A stretch of 64,000 nt of DNA from Rheinheimera sp. A13L (GTDB taxonomy: Bacteria; Pseudomonadota; Gammaproteobacteria; Enterobacterales; Alteromonadaceae): the NCBI RefSeq assembly GCF_000217935.1, contig NZ_AFHI01000072.1, positions 87,466 to 151,465 on the forward strand, in the 5' to 3' direction. Positions 49,756 through 57,721 of the stretch are shown here, in pieces; within the stretch, counting starts at the first letter, position 1; every line of letters begins with the position of its first letter. The translations under genes were made by a program, and so were the position numbers. The notes under the pieces are model-generated. The model saw only the letters and a list, made by a program, of their open reading frames with translations. It searched no databases and was not told the DNA's origin.

Positions 49756-50268
49756 TTAAGCACCTGACATCAGTTTCATGGCAGGTGGATACCAAATAAG
49801 AAATTCATAAGGGCTTTGCGCACCGTTCAACTGAAATCCCAGTTCTTTATAAAGCTGTTTCGCGACCCTGTTATTTGATAAAACGGACAGTGTCATCGGA
49901 ACTCCGGACTGAGCTGCGCAATGTTGAAAGGTTTGAAGAATGGCACGGCCAAAACCATGGCCACGGGCTGCGGCCAAAAAGGCCAAATCAATCAAATGCA
50001 CTTCGTTATGACCAAAATCTATAGTGGCCCTGCCAATCGCCTCGCTGTTTTTTTCAATAATGAAATACATGGCATTAGGAAACTGAGTGCCATACCCTTG
50101 GGTCTGGGCATGCAATTGCATATCTACTACTGACTCAATGAAATCCTGCTCACCATCTATCCATTGCAAGTCTTGCCGAACCTCTCTGTGAAGCCGGGCT
50201 AAAAACACTTTATCTGCTGGCCCTGAGGGGCGAATATGCAAACCTGACGGCGCTTTGAATTGCTGCAT
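49756..50268 (-). CDS. GNAT family N-acetyltransferase
   Basis: 170 residues. The GNAT pattern is complete: LHIRPSGPADKVFLARLHRE at the start, YFIIEKNSEAIGRATIDFG as the core strands, LIDLAFLAAARGHGFGRAIL with the acetyl-CoA loop (RGHGFG), and LSVLSNNRVAKQLYKELGFQL near the end. It transfers an acetyl group to an amine; the target is not known. Because it lies in the cluster directly ahead of DUF6916 and the collar genes, it may modify one of them. GNAT genes do accompany collar-protein loci elsewhere. Confidence 0.87.
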   Translation of the reverse strand: MQQFKAPSGLHIRPSGPADKVFLARLHREVRQDLQWIDGEQDFIESVVDMQLHAQTQGYGTQFPNAMYFIIEKNSEAIGRATIDFGHNEVHLIDLAFLAAARGHGFGRAILQTFQHCAAQSGVPMTLSVLSNNRVAKQLYKELGFQLNGAQSPYEFLIWYPPAMKLMSGA

Positions 50269-50299
50269 TTTTGGTCTTCCTTTGAGGTCCTGAACCTAA

Positions 50300-52285
50300 C
50301 TACTTGAATGACAGAGGAGTGCAATTGACGTACTGCACCATCCTCGGTTTATCTGCCCTGTTCGGGCTGGCACCATGAGGCAAAGCCTGATGCCAAATCA
50401 CTAAATCTCCTGCTTTGCCTGCTATAACTTTGGCTGGCCTGGCCAACAATTGATGTTGCAAATAACCCTCACCTTCACCATGTTGTTTAAGCCAGCTTGC
50501 TATCTCCAGATGCACCCCTGGCACACAGCAAAATGCACCTTGCTGCTCATGGGTATCGGTCAGATAAATCAGCCCTTGGGTGGCAAATACAACGGGTAGG
50601 TGCAAAGGCATATCCCAATGCAAGTCCGGGCCTGGGAAATGCCACTGTTCAGTTTCAGGCGGATTAAAGCTGACCCTGTCTGTACTCATCACCAAATCAG
50701 TTCTTTGCCATAATTGTTCAAAAATCTGCCTGAGCAGTGGGAGCTGTCTGTTCGCATCTAAGGCAGGGTGACGGAACAGCGGTAACATGATTTTTTCCTG
50801 AAGTTCCGGACTTCGATACCAACTTTCAGACTGCTGCGGACAAGCATCTAAAAACTGCCATATGGCTTGTTGGCTTTCTTCACATTGCTGAGGAGTTAAT
50901 ACATCGGGAATAACCAGATAGCCATGTTGTTGCCAGAACTCAAGTTGTTCCTCAGACAATGGGGCTGGAATTGCTGGTGTAGGTTTTAGTTCATTCGGAG
51001 TGTGATGCAGGCAAAGTTGATGATTAATATGCTGAATATCTGCATCGGACAATATGAGAGAACGAACCTTCTGACAGAGTTCAGGCAAGGTATTACAGCT
51101 GAACAACAACTCCAGTCCAGGCTGTAATCCTAACCCCATCAGATCCAACAGGGCCTTATCCAGCAGCCACTCGTTGTGATCAGTCTTAAGACCTGATGGC
51201 CATTTCTGCAATAAGGTTTTCTGCCACAACCTATAAAGATGAAACAGTCCTTCTGCACGACAATCATCGCTTGCTGCCAGTTCAAACTCACCCGCTTCGT
51301 AATCCAATTTCCATCTGGGGTTTTGTTCAAGCAAATAGGACCAGCGCAGCACAGTCCCCGACTTTAGCCAAAGCCTATGCATAAATTTTGGTAAAGTAAG
51401 TTGGCTTTGCCGCTCTTCAAGCCAGAAATCCCGATACACCTGGATCCGGGTATTCAGTTTTAAACTACTGACTGAGGGTACAAAAACTGGAAGTTGCAGC
51501 TTTTTATTGAATAAATCCTCAGTGCATTCGGCCAGCACTTTGGCAGTTTCAATGTTTAAACAAAATAACTCACCAAGAGGGTAAAGCTTGGGACCATCCA
51601 GAGTTTGTTGTTGTAAATCAACAGTTAATTGCACTTGCTGTGGGATCAGTAGTCCATCAGGAAGCAAAAATTGCTGTAGGTGAGCAAAAATCTGAACCTG
51701 AGGTTCCTTTTCAAGAAATTGATTCATGGTTTCAGACAGGATCAGATCATAGGTTTGTGCCTGCTCAGGTTGCCAGGCTGTGGCATCATTACACAGCCAC
51801 TGACTTACTCTGTCCTGCAGTCCCAGCTCATGACACAAGGCCTGAAAACTATCTAAAGACTGCTGATGTATATCTAAAGCGGTGACCTGAACTTGCTCTG
51901 AGCTAAAAGCTTGTAGTGTTGGCAAAATTAACCAGCCTAAAGGACCAGTTCCGGCGTACAAAACTCTGACAGGCTGTGCCTTGCCCAATCTGTCTGTTAT
52001 CGCCTGATGCACTGCCAGCATAAAAACTCTGCTGCGTTCAATGTCTTCGGCACACTGCGCCGCTGATACCGGAGACAATGCTTTGCCATAAGGTGTTAGT
52101 GTGAAATCATCATCAACAAAGTTGTCCGGATGAAGATTAATGTTCAGAAAATCACACAAAGCCATCAGCAAAGCACGCAGGCTGAAATGGATGTTTTCTG
52201 TTCCCTGACTCAAAAGTAACTCTGTAGTGAAATCTGACAGCAGGTTCTTGTGCAAAGTTTTGCTGCTTTTCATTCCATCTGGCAT
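50300..52285 (-). CDS. SAM-methyltransferase-like / phytanoyl-CoA dioxygenase-like fusion protein
   Basis: About 661 residues from the ATG at 52285, which has AAGGA eight bases upstream. Residues about 95-300 form a PRMT-like SAM domain: VRVLYAGTGPLGWLILPTL is motif I, followed by TALDIHQQ and LILSETMNQFLEKEPQ. The C-terminal 250 residues are a PhyH Fe(II)/2-oxoglutarate dioxygenase: FWQQHGYLVIPDVLTPQQC, the HxD site in DLHWDMPLHLPVV, and the distal His/Arg in WHQALPHGASPNRADKPRM. This suggests one protein that may methylate and hydroxylate the same target. The pairing is unusual to me. Targets are unknown. Confidence 0.85.
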   Translation of the reverse strand: MPDGMKSSKTLHKNLLSDFTTELLLSQGTENIHFSLRALLMALCDFLNINLHPDNFVDDDFTLTPYGKALSPVSAAQCAEDIERSRVFMLAVHQAITDRLGKAQPVRVLYAGTGPLGWLILPTLQAFSSEQVQVTALDIHQQSLDSFQALCHELGLQDRVSQWLCNDATAWQPEQAQTYDLILSETMNQFLEKEPQVQIFAHLQQFLLPDGLLIPQQVQLTVDLQQQTLDGPKLYPLGELFCLNIETAKVLAECTEDLFNKKLQLPVFVPSVSSLKLNTRIQVYRDFWLEERQSQLTLPKFMHRLWLKSGTVLRWSYLLEQNPRWKLDYEAGEFELAASDDCRAEGLFHLYRLWQKTLLQKWPSGLKTDHNEWLLDKALLDLMGLGLQPGLELLFSCNTLPELCQKVRSLILSDADIQHINHQLCLHHTPNELKPTPAIPAPLSEEQLEFWQQHGYLVIPDVLTPQQCEESQQAIWQFLDACPQQSESWYRSPELQEKIMLPLFRHPALDANRQLPLLRQIFEQLWQRTDLVMSTDRVSFNPPETEQWHFPGPDLHWDMPLHLPVVFATQGLIYLTDTHEQQGAFCCVPGVHLEIASWLKQHGEGEGYLQHQLLARPAKVIAGKAGDLVIWHQALPHGASPNRADKPRMVQYVNCTPLSFK

Positions 52286-52324
52286 CACAGTGATCCTTAA
52301 CAACCGTCTTTATCCAGCAGTCAT

Positions 52325-52414
52325 TCACCAAGTTAACCTTTGCGTCAGTTCTTTTCTTTGATCCGGCAACTGAATGGCATTGATGTACTGCAACTCGTTT
52401 TTTGAACTATTCAT
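52325..52414 (-). CDS. Candidate 29-residue ORF or gene remnant
   Basis: MNSSKNELQYINAIQLPDQR then KELTQRLTW. The QYIN segment resembles the end of the PhyH domain just downstream (MVQYVNCTPLSFK), so it may be a relic of a duplicated dioxygenase gene. It could also be a leader peptide, or chance. No good ribosome site is seen. Confidence 0.25.
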   Translation of the reverse strand: MNSSKNELQYINAIQLPDQRKELTQRLTW

Positions 52415-52487
52415 GTTGAATCTTGCTGAAGAACGGCCTTGGACTACTTACAAAACCTGACTTCGTGAAACACTATAAATCCCCACT

Positions 52488-52586
52488 ATCTGCGAACTTT
52501 TGACCTGGTGTGTATTGTTTGTACATAAACTCTAAGGCTTTTTCATCACAGCTAACGATGCTCACAAACAGCTGATCTTTTTTCAT
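52488..52586 (-). CDS. Candidate 32-residue ORF in a 446-base gap
   Basis: MKKDQLFVSIVSCDEKALEF then MYKQYTPGQVRR. The only support is an ATG with AGG about 10 bases upstream and its position in the long gap between the sulfotransferase gene and the methyltransferase/PhyH gene. No family is recognised. The gap otherwise holds the other short ORF and the direct repeat. Confidence 0.25.
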
Positions 52587-52606
52587 ACAAACCAGCCTAG
52601 CACAGG

Positions 52607-52636
52607 AAGGGAACAAATAAAGGATTAAGGGAACAA
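52607..52636. promoter_or_regulatory. Two direct 10-bp repeats spaced 20 bases
   Basis: AAGGGAACAA occurs at 52607-52616 and 52627-52636, exactly two helical turns apart (TTGTTCCCTT on the minus strand). It lies inside the 446-base gap ahead of the eight downstream genes, suggesting an operator for a dimeric regulator. Related AAGGAACAAA is near 54574, at the divergent promoter of the cluster head. Confidence 0.45.
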
Positions 52637-52731
52637 TTTATCGAAAAGAGTAACAACTCACCATGCAAGGGGCTGAGTGATGTGAAACTCAGTCAAAGTA
52701 ATTGATTTATCAAAGATATTAAATGAGATGG

Positions 52732-53889
52732 TTAGCTTAGGTCTGAGGTCATTGTTCTGTCTGCCACAGCTTTATTCGCAACCAGCCTGACATACTGGTA
52801 CAACTGCTGTAGTCGGATACGTGCATCTGCCATCTCACCAGAATTGGCATCATGTTTTGCTGGCTCAGGTGAAAAGAACGACTCAGGCTGTTTTGCATCC
52901 ATCTGCTTATGTAAGGACCAGTTACGGACAAAAAACTCAGGACTGGATAGCCTGAGTATCACAGCAAGCTGTTCAGCCTCCAATTCAACAAGTTGCTGGT
53001 AATCCAGCCAGCACGCTGTGCTTTCAGCCAGTAGTTGACTACTTTGTTGCATCAGGGTTTGTAATACCTGGACTTGCCAACAAATACCGGATTGAAGATC
53101 TGGTTTGTACTCCCCCCTCCATACCGGCACTGGCAGAGGCACCATATGCATGCCGCTCAGACGTTGATGAGACGAGAAAATTTTTGCAGGGTCCCTCCCC
53201 AAACAGATTATGTTTGCGGCAGGATAGGAGCGGGCCCAAAGTCGCCAGTCCTGTAAATCCCAGGCATTACATTTTACAACCAGTTGATGTTCACCATGCC
53301 TGAACCTGCCCTGTAATCTTAACGCCAAATCCAGTAACTCCTGATGTTCAGAAGCATGCCAGTGTGGGTCCATCAGCATTTGACTGATCAGCATAGACTC
53401 AGACACTACTTTAACGTCAGGGTCCTTTGCCAAAGCGCCAGACAACAAGGTTGAACCACATCTGGACCAGTGAAAAATAACTAAATCAGGATTGAGTTCA
53501 GGCAGACTAAAACGTTGATTTACTAAATCTGACACTTTGGTGCAGGGTCTAATCAACTGCCCCAGCAGATTTTGCCTGGCCTTTTGCATATCATCTATGT
53601 AAAAAGGCTGACTTAAAGCGGCAAAAGCGGGCGCCCATATGAAACTTTGAGTCAAGGCCTGATAACTTGCTGGCTGCCAGAAGCGACTGAAGATCTCCAA
53701 TTGAACATCGTGCTGCTGTTGGTTCTGCTGGTTAAGAAATGCCACCAAACTATTAAAACTTAGATCAGGCCAATCCAGATAGTCTGACATCAGGGTAACG
53801 AAAGTGTCGATCGATGCAGAGTTCAGCAACAGTAAGAGTTGCTGTCCATTATGCAGTAGTTTTGAATAGAGCCTGATTTTCCTGCACAT
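52732..53889 (-). CDS. Sulfotransferase-family protein
   Basis: About 385 residues. The 5'-phosphosulfate loop is VIFHWSRCGSTLLSGAL near residue 145. A typical second site is NIICLGRDPAKIFSSHQRLS, carrying the Arg and Ser that bind the 3'-phosphate in the family. The first 130 residues are an extra domain with many Leu/Gln. The start is uncertain: a TTG-ATG pair lies at 53892, and no strong ribosome site is seen. Sulfotransferases use PAPS to sulfate sugars, steroids or tyrosine; the target here is unknown, but neighbours point to protein modification. Confidence 0.85.
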   Translation of the reverse strand: MCRKIRLYSKLLHNGQQLLLLLNSASIDTFVTLMSDYLDWPDLSFNSLVAFLNQQNQQQHDVQLEIFSRFWQPASYQALTQSFIWAPAFAALSQPFYIDDMQKARQNLLGQLIRPCTKVSDLVNQRFSLPELNPDLVIFHWSRCGSTLLSGALAKDPDVKVVSESMLISQMLMDPHWHASEHQELLDLALRLQGRFRHGEHQLVVKCNAWDLQDWRLWARSYPAANIICLGRDPAKIFSSHQRLSGMHMVPLPVPVWRGEYKPDLQSGICWQVQVLQTLMQQSSQLLAESTACWLDYQQLVELEAEQLAVILRLSSPEFFVRNWSLHKQMDAKQPESFFSPEPAKHDANSGEMADARIRLQQLYQYVRLVANKAVADRTMTSDLS

Positions 53890-53931
53890 CAATGCGACGA
53901 ACAGCCATTCATATAATGTTGAAGTTTAGAC

Positions 53932-54525
53932 TCAGGCCGATTTAGTGTTCCATCCGGCATAAATTTGCTCCTTTAGTTCAGCATTAACTACACAATCCAG
54001 CACCAGGTTGATACGAGGCTCTGCACCTTTATTTTCGACCCTATGTACCTGATCGGCGTTGATGTACCACAGTTGGCCTTCTTGCATAGGCACCTGTTGA
54101 TCATTAACAAAAAACTTCAGTAAATCATTGGTTTGGAGTGGCAGATGCAAACGAGCTTCTCCTTGCTCCAGACATAACCCCTGATCACGGTGCGGTTTAA
54201 TTTCAGCACCGGGGTGTAAGCGCATCAGCCGTATTGATTTAACTGTGTAAGGTAAAGCGCTCACAAATCGCAGCAAGGCAGGGCTTTGCTCTAATTGGGG
54301 TAAATTGCTCCAGTCTTCAGCGGGATAAATCGCAAAACTCTGCAAAATACCGTGGGCATGCAGATGCTCTGAGGCACAACGCAAAGGCAATACATCCCAG
54401 CCGCCCTGATAATCTCTTTTATTCACATGGGCATGCCATTGCAACTGCAGCAACAATCCCAGTTCTTCACGCATTTGTTGAAATCCGGCAACGTGGCCAA
54501 GCAAAGCAAAACTACAAATAGTCAT
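53932..54525 (-). CDS. Aspartyl/asparaginyl beta-hydroxylase-like dioxygenase
   Basis: 197 residues of the Asp_Arg_Hydrox type, an Fe(II)/2-oxoglutarate enzyme. The visible active-site parts are RLMRLHPGAEIKPHRDQGLC, with the HRD pair, and LWYINADQVHRVENKGAEPR, with the distal His and the 2-oxoglutarate Arg. Targets in the family include Asp, Asn or Arg side chains. This is the first gene of the cluster in transcription order. Its promoter is shared with the divergent gene at 54591. Hydroxylation of collar or surface proteins is inferred from context only. Confidence 0.88.
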   Translation of the reverse strand: MTICSFALLGHVAGFQQMREELGLLLQLQWHAHVNKRDYQGGWDVLPLRCASEHLHAHGILQSFAIYPAEDWSNLPQLEQSPALLRFVSALPYTVKSIRLMRLHPGAEIKPHRDQGLCLEQGEARLHLPLQTNDLLKFFVNDQQVPMQEGQLWYINADQVHRVENKGAEPRINLVLDCVVNAELKEQIYAGWNTKSA

Positions 54526-54590
54526 GGCTAAGTCGTTATTTTTGTTTTATAAAAACCTAGGCTAGCAGATAAAAGGAACAAAGAAAGGCG

Positions 54591-55130
54591 GTGGAGAACA
54601 AATTACTTACTGAGCAGCCAAAACAACAACATAAATTCATTGAGACCAAAATGACTGAGCCACTGCAAAAAGTGTTAGCCTTTTTTAATGACATCGGTAT
54701 TGCGTATCAGCTACAGCCATTGGCTGAACCCAGCTTTTTAGCAGGAGTGTTGATAAAAAATGGCGGCCTTTGTATAGACCCGGAACAGCTTGTTCAACCC
54801 GGCGATTTGCTGCATGAAGCAGGTCATATAGCCGTAATGCCCACAGCCCAGCGTCATCTGTTGAATGACAATGTGAATGAATCTGCTAATCAGGGGCCAG
54901 CCGAAGAAATGGCAGCTATCGCCTGGTCATGGGCAGCTTTAGTGCATTTAAATTTGCCGCCAGAATTTTTATTTCATGCTGACGGCTACAAAGGGGGTTC
55001 AGAAGCCTATATAGCCGCCTTTAGTTGTGGAGGCGGTTTTGGCCATCCGCTATTGAGCTGGTATGGCATGTGTGAACCACCAGGTTCTGCGGACAGCTAC
55101 CCACAAATGAAGCTCTGGTTAAGACCATAA
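54591..55130 (+). CDS. Uncharacterised protein with HEAGH motif (possible metalloprotein)
   Basis: 179 residues. LLHEAGHIAVMP has the HExxH zinc-peptidase motif at about residue 78, and NQGPAEEMAAIAW offers a glutamate about 30 residues later. AAFSCGGGFGHPLLSWYGMC near the end has two cysteines. The family is unknown to me; a minigluzincin-like metalloprotease is possible. The GTG at 54591 is used by the open frame; an ATG at 54651 is an alternative. It is divergent from the hydroxylase and could be linked to the same system. Confidence 0.65.
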   Translation: MENKLLTEQPKQQHKFIETKMTEPLQKVLAFFNDIGIAYQLQPLAEPSFLAGVLIKNGGLCIDPEQLVQPGDLLHEAGHIAVMPTAQRHLLNDNVNESANQGPAEEMAAIAWSWAALVHLNLPPEFLFHADGYKGGSEAYIAAFSCGGGFGHPLLSWYGMCEPPGSADSYPQMKLWLRP

Positions 55131-55132
55131 AT

Positions 55133-56584
55133 TTATTGTTGCAGTAAAAAATGCAGCTGGTTACGCACTGCTTCAGGATCCAGATGGGTAAAAGGCAAAA
55201 TCAAATCCATTTTACCGTTTTGGTCTAAATCTGCTGTGGATGCCAGCATACCGTTTAGCGGTATGGCTTGTTTTAAGCGAACACTTTTGCTGCTGAACAG
55301 CTTTTCTTTCGCGCTCTGATAAAGCTTTAAATGATCTTCATCCCCAATCAATAACAAAGCAGGAGCCTGCTCTGAAACCAGCGCCTTCAGCACAGGTAAA
55401 TTCACCTGAGCGTTGCCAATGCTGACCTGTGCTGTAGCATCTTGCCGATATACAGGCTTATCCGGAAACTTACCGCTGGGCAATTGAGGAAAAAACTGCA
55501 GTTCCATGTTCGCAGTGCCTGCCAGTAAAGCCCGCACCAGAGTACCTATACCAAACTCAGCTGCCGGGGTGAAAAAATCTAGCTTTTTGTCGTTATTTAA
55601 GTCGGCAAATACAGGTTCGGACTGGATCCCTTTGGTGTTAATACGTGCATCAGGTTCGGCTTTAAACTGCAAAGTGCCCTGTTCCATCGTGCCGTAATGA
55701 ATGCGGTAGCTATAGCTTTGCTCTACGGCGTCGGCAAACAGCTCCTGACGTACAATAAAATCGGCTACGCCATCGTTATTTAAGTCTTTCACATCGTACA
55801 ACCTGTTGATCGACAACCCTTTAAAACTGCGACCATCACCGCCCCTCAGCTCAGCCTGAACGTCTGGCGTTAAACCTAATCCAAGCTGAATGGTCTGGGC
55901 TTGGGTAGAAAAACCTGTCTCAGTTTGCAGATACAATAACAAGCTGTCGTCTATAGCAAAGCCAATATCAGTGCGGCCATCGCCATTCCAGTCCAGAAAT
56001 CGTGCTTTGCGGCCTGTGTAATCCGGGTTTTCATCAAAAATGCGTGATTTAGCGTCCACAGCCAAAGAAAACTGATTAAAACTGCCATCCTGTTGCTGCA
56101 TATAGACATGATGCGCATTAAAATCTGTGACCACAAAGTCAGATAAACCGTCGTTATTTAAGTCATACACAAAATCCAGTTTCAGCAAGCGTTTGCTATC
56201 CACTGTACGGTACAGAGATTCAGTATTGAGTAACCTATGCCAACTGCTGTCTTCAGATTTGAAATAACTGATGCCTTCATGGCCTAAGACCACCAACACT
56301 TCAACTGGCTGACTTTTGATCTGCGCTTTATGAAAAAACTGCGCTTGTGTTGGGATAGGTACCTGCTTTGCGGTGTTAGTTGTTAAATCAACCCAACTCA
56401 ACCAGCGACTGCTGGACGAATGACCAGATTGCAGCACAGCTTTTGCGCCAGGAATAAATAAGGTATCACCGTTCGCCGGATGCTCCAGTTGCACCTGAAC
56501 CTGTTTAAATTCTGAGGCCATTAAAGGTGCTGCCGACACAGCAGCAGTAATAGCTAAACCCGCCAGATACTTCAACTTCTTCAT
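55133..56584 (-). CDS. Secreted FG-GAP / VCBS repeat protein
   Basis: 483 residues. The signal peptide is about residues 1-23 (LAGLAITAAVSAAPLMA). Calcium-type FG-GAP motifs recur: YDLNNDGLSDFVVTDF, DWNGDGRTDIGFAID, KDLNNDGVADFIVRQE, ADLNNDKKLDFFTPA and ADLDQNGKMDLILP. They suggest a beta-propeller. Such proteins are secreted or surface-bound; the function is unknown. It is convergent with the HEAGH gene (2-base gap) and divergent from the GTPase gene. Confidence 0.82.
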   Translation of the reverse strand: MKKLKYLAGLAITAAVSAAPLMASEFKQVQVQLEHPANGDTLFIPGAKAVLQSGHSSSSRWLSWVDLTTNTAKQVPIPTQAQFFHKAQIKSQPVEVLVVLGHEGISYFKSEDSSWHRLLNTESLYRTVDSKRLLKLDFVYDLNNDGLSDFVVTDFNAHHVYMQQQDGSFNQFSLAVDAKSRIFDENPDYTGRKARFLDWNGDGRTDIGFAIDDSLLLYLQTETGFSTQAQTIQLGLGLTPDVQAELRGGDGRSFKGLSINRLYDVKDLNNDGVADFIVRQELFADAVEQSYSYRIHYGTMEQGTLQFKAEPDARINTKGIQSEPVFADLNNDKKLDFFTPAAEFGIGTLVRALLAGTANMELQFFPQLPSGKFPDKPVYRQDATAQVSIGNAQVNLPVLKALVSEQAPALLLIGDEDHLKLYQSAKEKLFSSKSVRLKQAIPLNGMLASTADLDQNGKMDLILPFTHLDPEAVRNQLHFLLQQ

Positions 56585-56747
56585 TCCCTGTGACTCCGTT
56601 GTATAGGTATTACGAGACTCTTCTACGTAAAAAGCTGCTAATCGGAGGTTTAAGCCGGAAAAAAGTTCCTGCCTCAGCTGATAACAGCGTAAAATATTGA
56701 ATTGTTTCCTGTTCCAACCGCGATGCGGCTAACCCAAGAGAGTTTTT

Positions 56748-57683
56748 ATGTCGATAAACTGGTTCCCAGGCCATATGCACAAGGCCCGTAAAGAAATTGC
56801 CGAGGTCATGCCACAGGTCGATATCATTATCGAAATGCTGGACGCCCGCATTCCTTTTTCCAGTGAAAACCCTTTGGTGCCAGAACTGCGTGGCGACACT
56901 CCGGTGATCAAGGTACTGAACAAAGCTGACTTAGCAGACCCGGCAGTTACCGCCTTATGGGTTGAACGCTTTGAACAGGAAAAAGGTATTAAAGCCATTC
57001 CTATTAGTCAGCAAAACCCTGAACAAATCAAGGCTTTATTACAACTTTGCAACCAAATGCTGCCAGACCGGAATTTAGATATCCGCGGCGCCCGCGCTAT
57101 GATTATGGGTATTCCTAACGTGGGTAAATCCACCATTATCAATACGTTAGCTGGCCGTACTATTGCCAAAACCGGCAACGAAGCTGGTGTGACCAAAATT
57201 CAGCAGCGTATTCGTTTAGACAATAATGTCATTCTGACCGACACCCCAGGCTTTTTATGGCCCAAGCTGAGTCCGGCCAGTTGCGGTTACCGTCTGGCGG
57301 TGACAGGCGCTATTAAAGATACGGCCTTTGACTACGCCGATATCGCCATTTTTGCCGCCGATTACTTACTCAAAGCCTACCCACAACAAGTCATGGCGCG
57401 TTATCAGCTAAAAGAACAACCAGAAAACGACCTGGCTTTATTAGACGCTTTGGGCGAACGTCGTGGTTGTATGCGTAAAGGTGGCGTGGTTGATTTGCAA
57501 AAAGCCGGTTCCATTTTAATTACCGAACTTCGTGCTGGTTTGTTTGGTCCTGTCAGTCTGGAAACACCGGATATGGTGACAGAGGAATTGCAGAATGCTA
57601 AGTTAGAGGAAGCCACCAGAGCTGCTGAAAAAGCTGAGCGGGAAAAAGTCCGTCAGCAAAAAGCCAAGAAAAAATACCGTTAG
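56748..57683 (+). CDS. ylqF: Ribosome biogenesis GTPase YlqF (RbgA family)
   Basis: 311 residues with circularly permuted GTPase motifs: KVLNKADLADP (G4) first, then GIPNVGKSTIINTLAG (G1), NDTPGFL-type LTDTPGFLWP (G3). This order marks the YlqF family, which assists maturation of the large ribosomal subunit. FPGHMHKARKEIAEVMPQVD at the start is typical. The C-terminus is Lys/Glu-rich (KAEREKVRQQKAKKK). It is followed by a hairpin and the amidohydrolase gene. Confidence 0.93.
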   Translation: MSINWFPGHMHKARKEIAEVMPQVDIIIEMLDARIPFSSENPLVPELRGDTPVIKVLNKADLADPAVTALWVERFEQEKGIKAIPISQQNPEQIKALLQLCNQMLPDRNLDIRGARAMIMGIPNVGKSTIINTLAGRTIAKTGNEAGVTKIQQRIRLDNNVILTDTPGFLWPKLSPASCGYRLAVTGAIKDTAFDYADIAIFAADYLLKAYPQQVMARYQLKEQPENDLALLDALGERRGCMRKGGVVDLQKAGSILITELRAGLFGPVSLETPDMVTEELQNAKLEEATRAAEKAEREKVRQQKAKKKYR

Positions 57684-57689
57684 CCCGGC

Positions 57690-57707
57690 TGGTCCGGCGA
57701 CGGACCA
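57690..57707 (+). promoter_or_regulatory. Stem-loop with GNRA tetraloop after ylqF
   Basis: TGGTCCG-GCGA-CGGACCA, a perfect 7-bp stem with a GNRA-type loop, just past the GTPase stop and before the AGGGGA ribosome site of the next gene. No T-run follows; mRNA stabilisation or weak attenuation is likely. Confidence 0.45.
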
Positions 57708-57721
57708 ACCAGGGGATCTTT

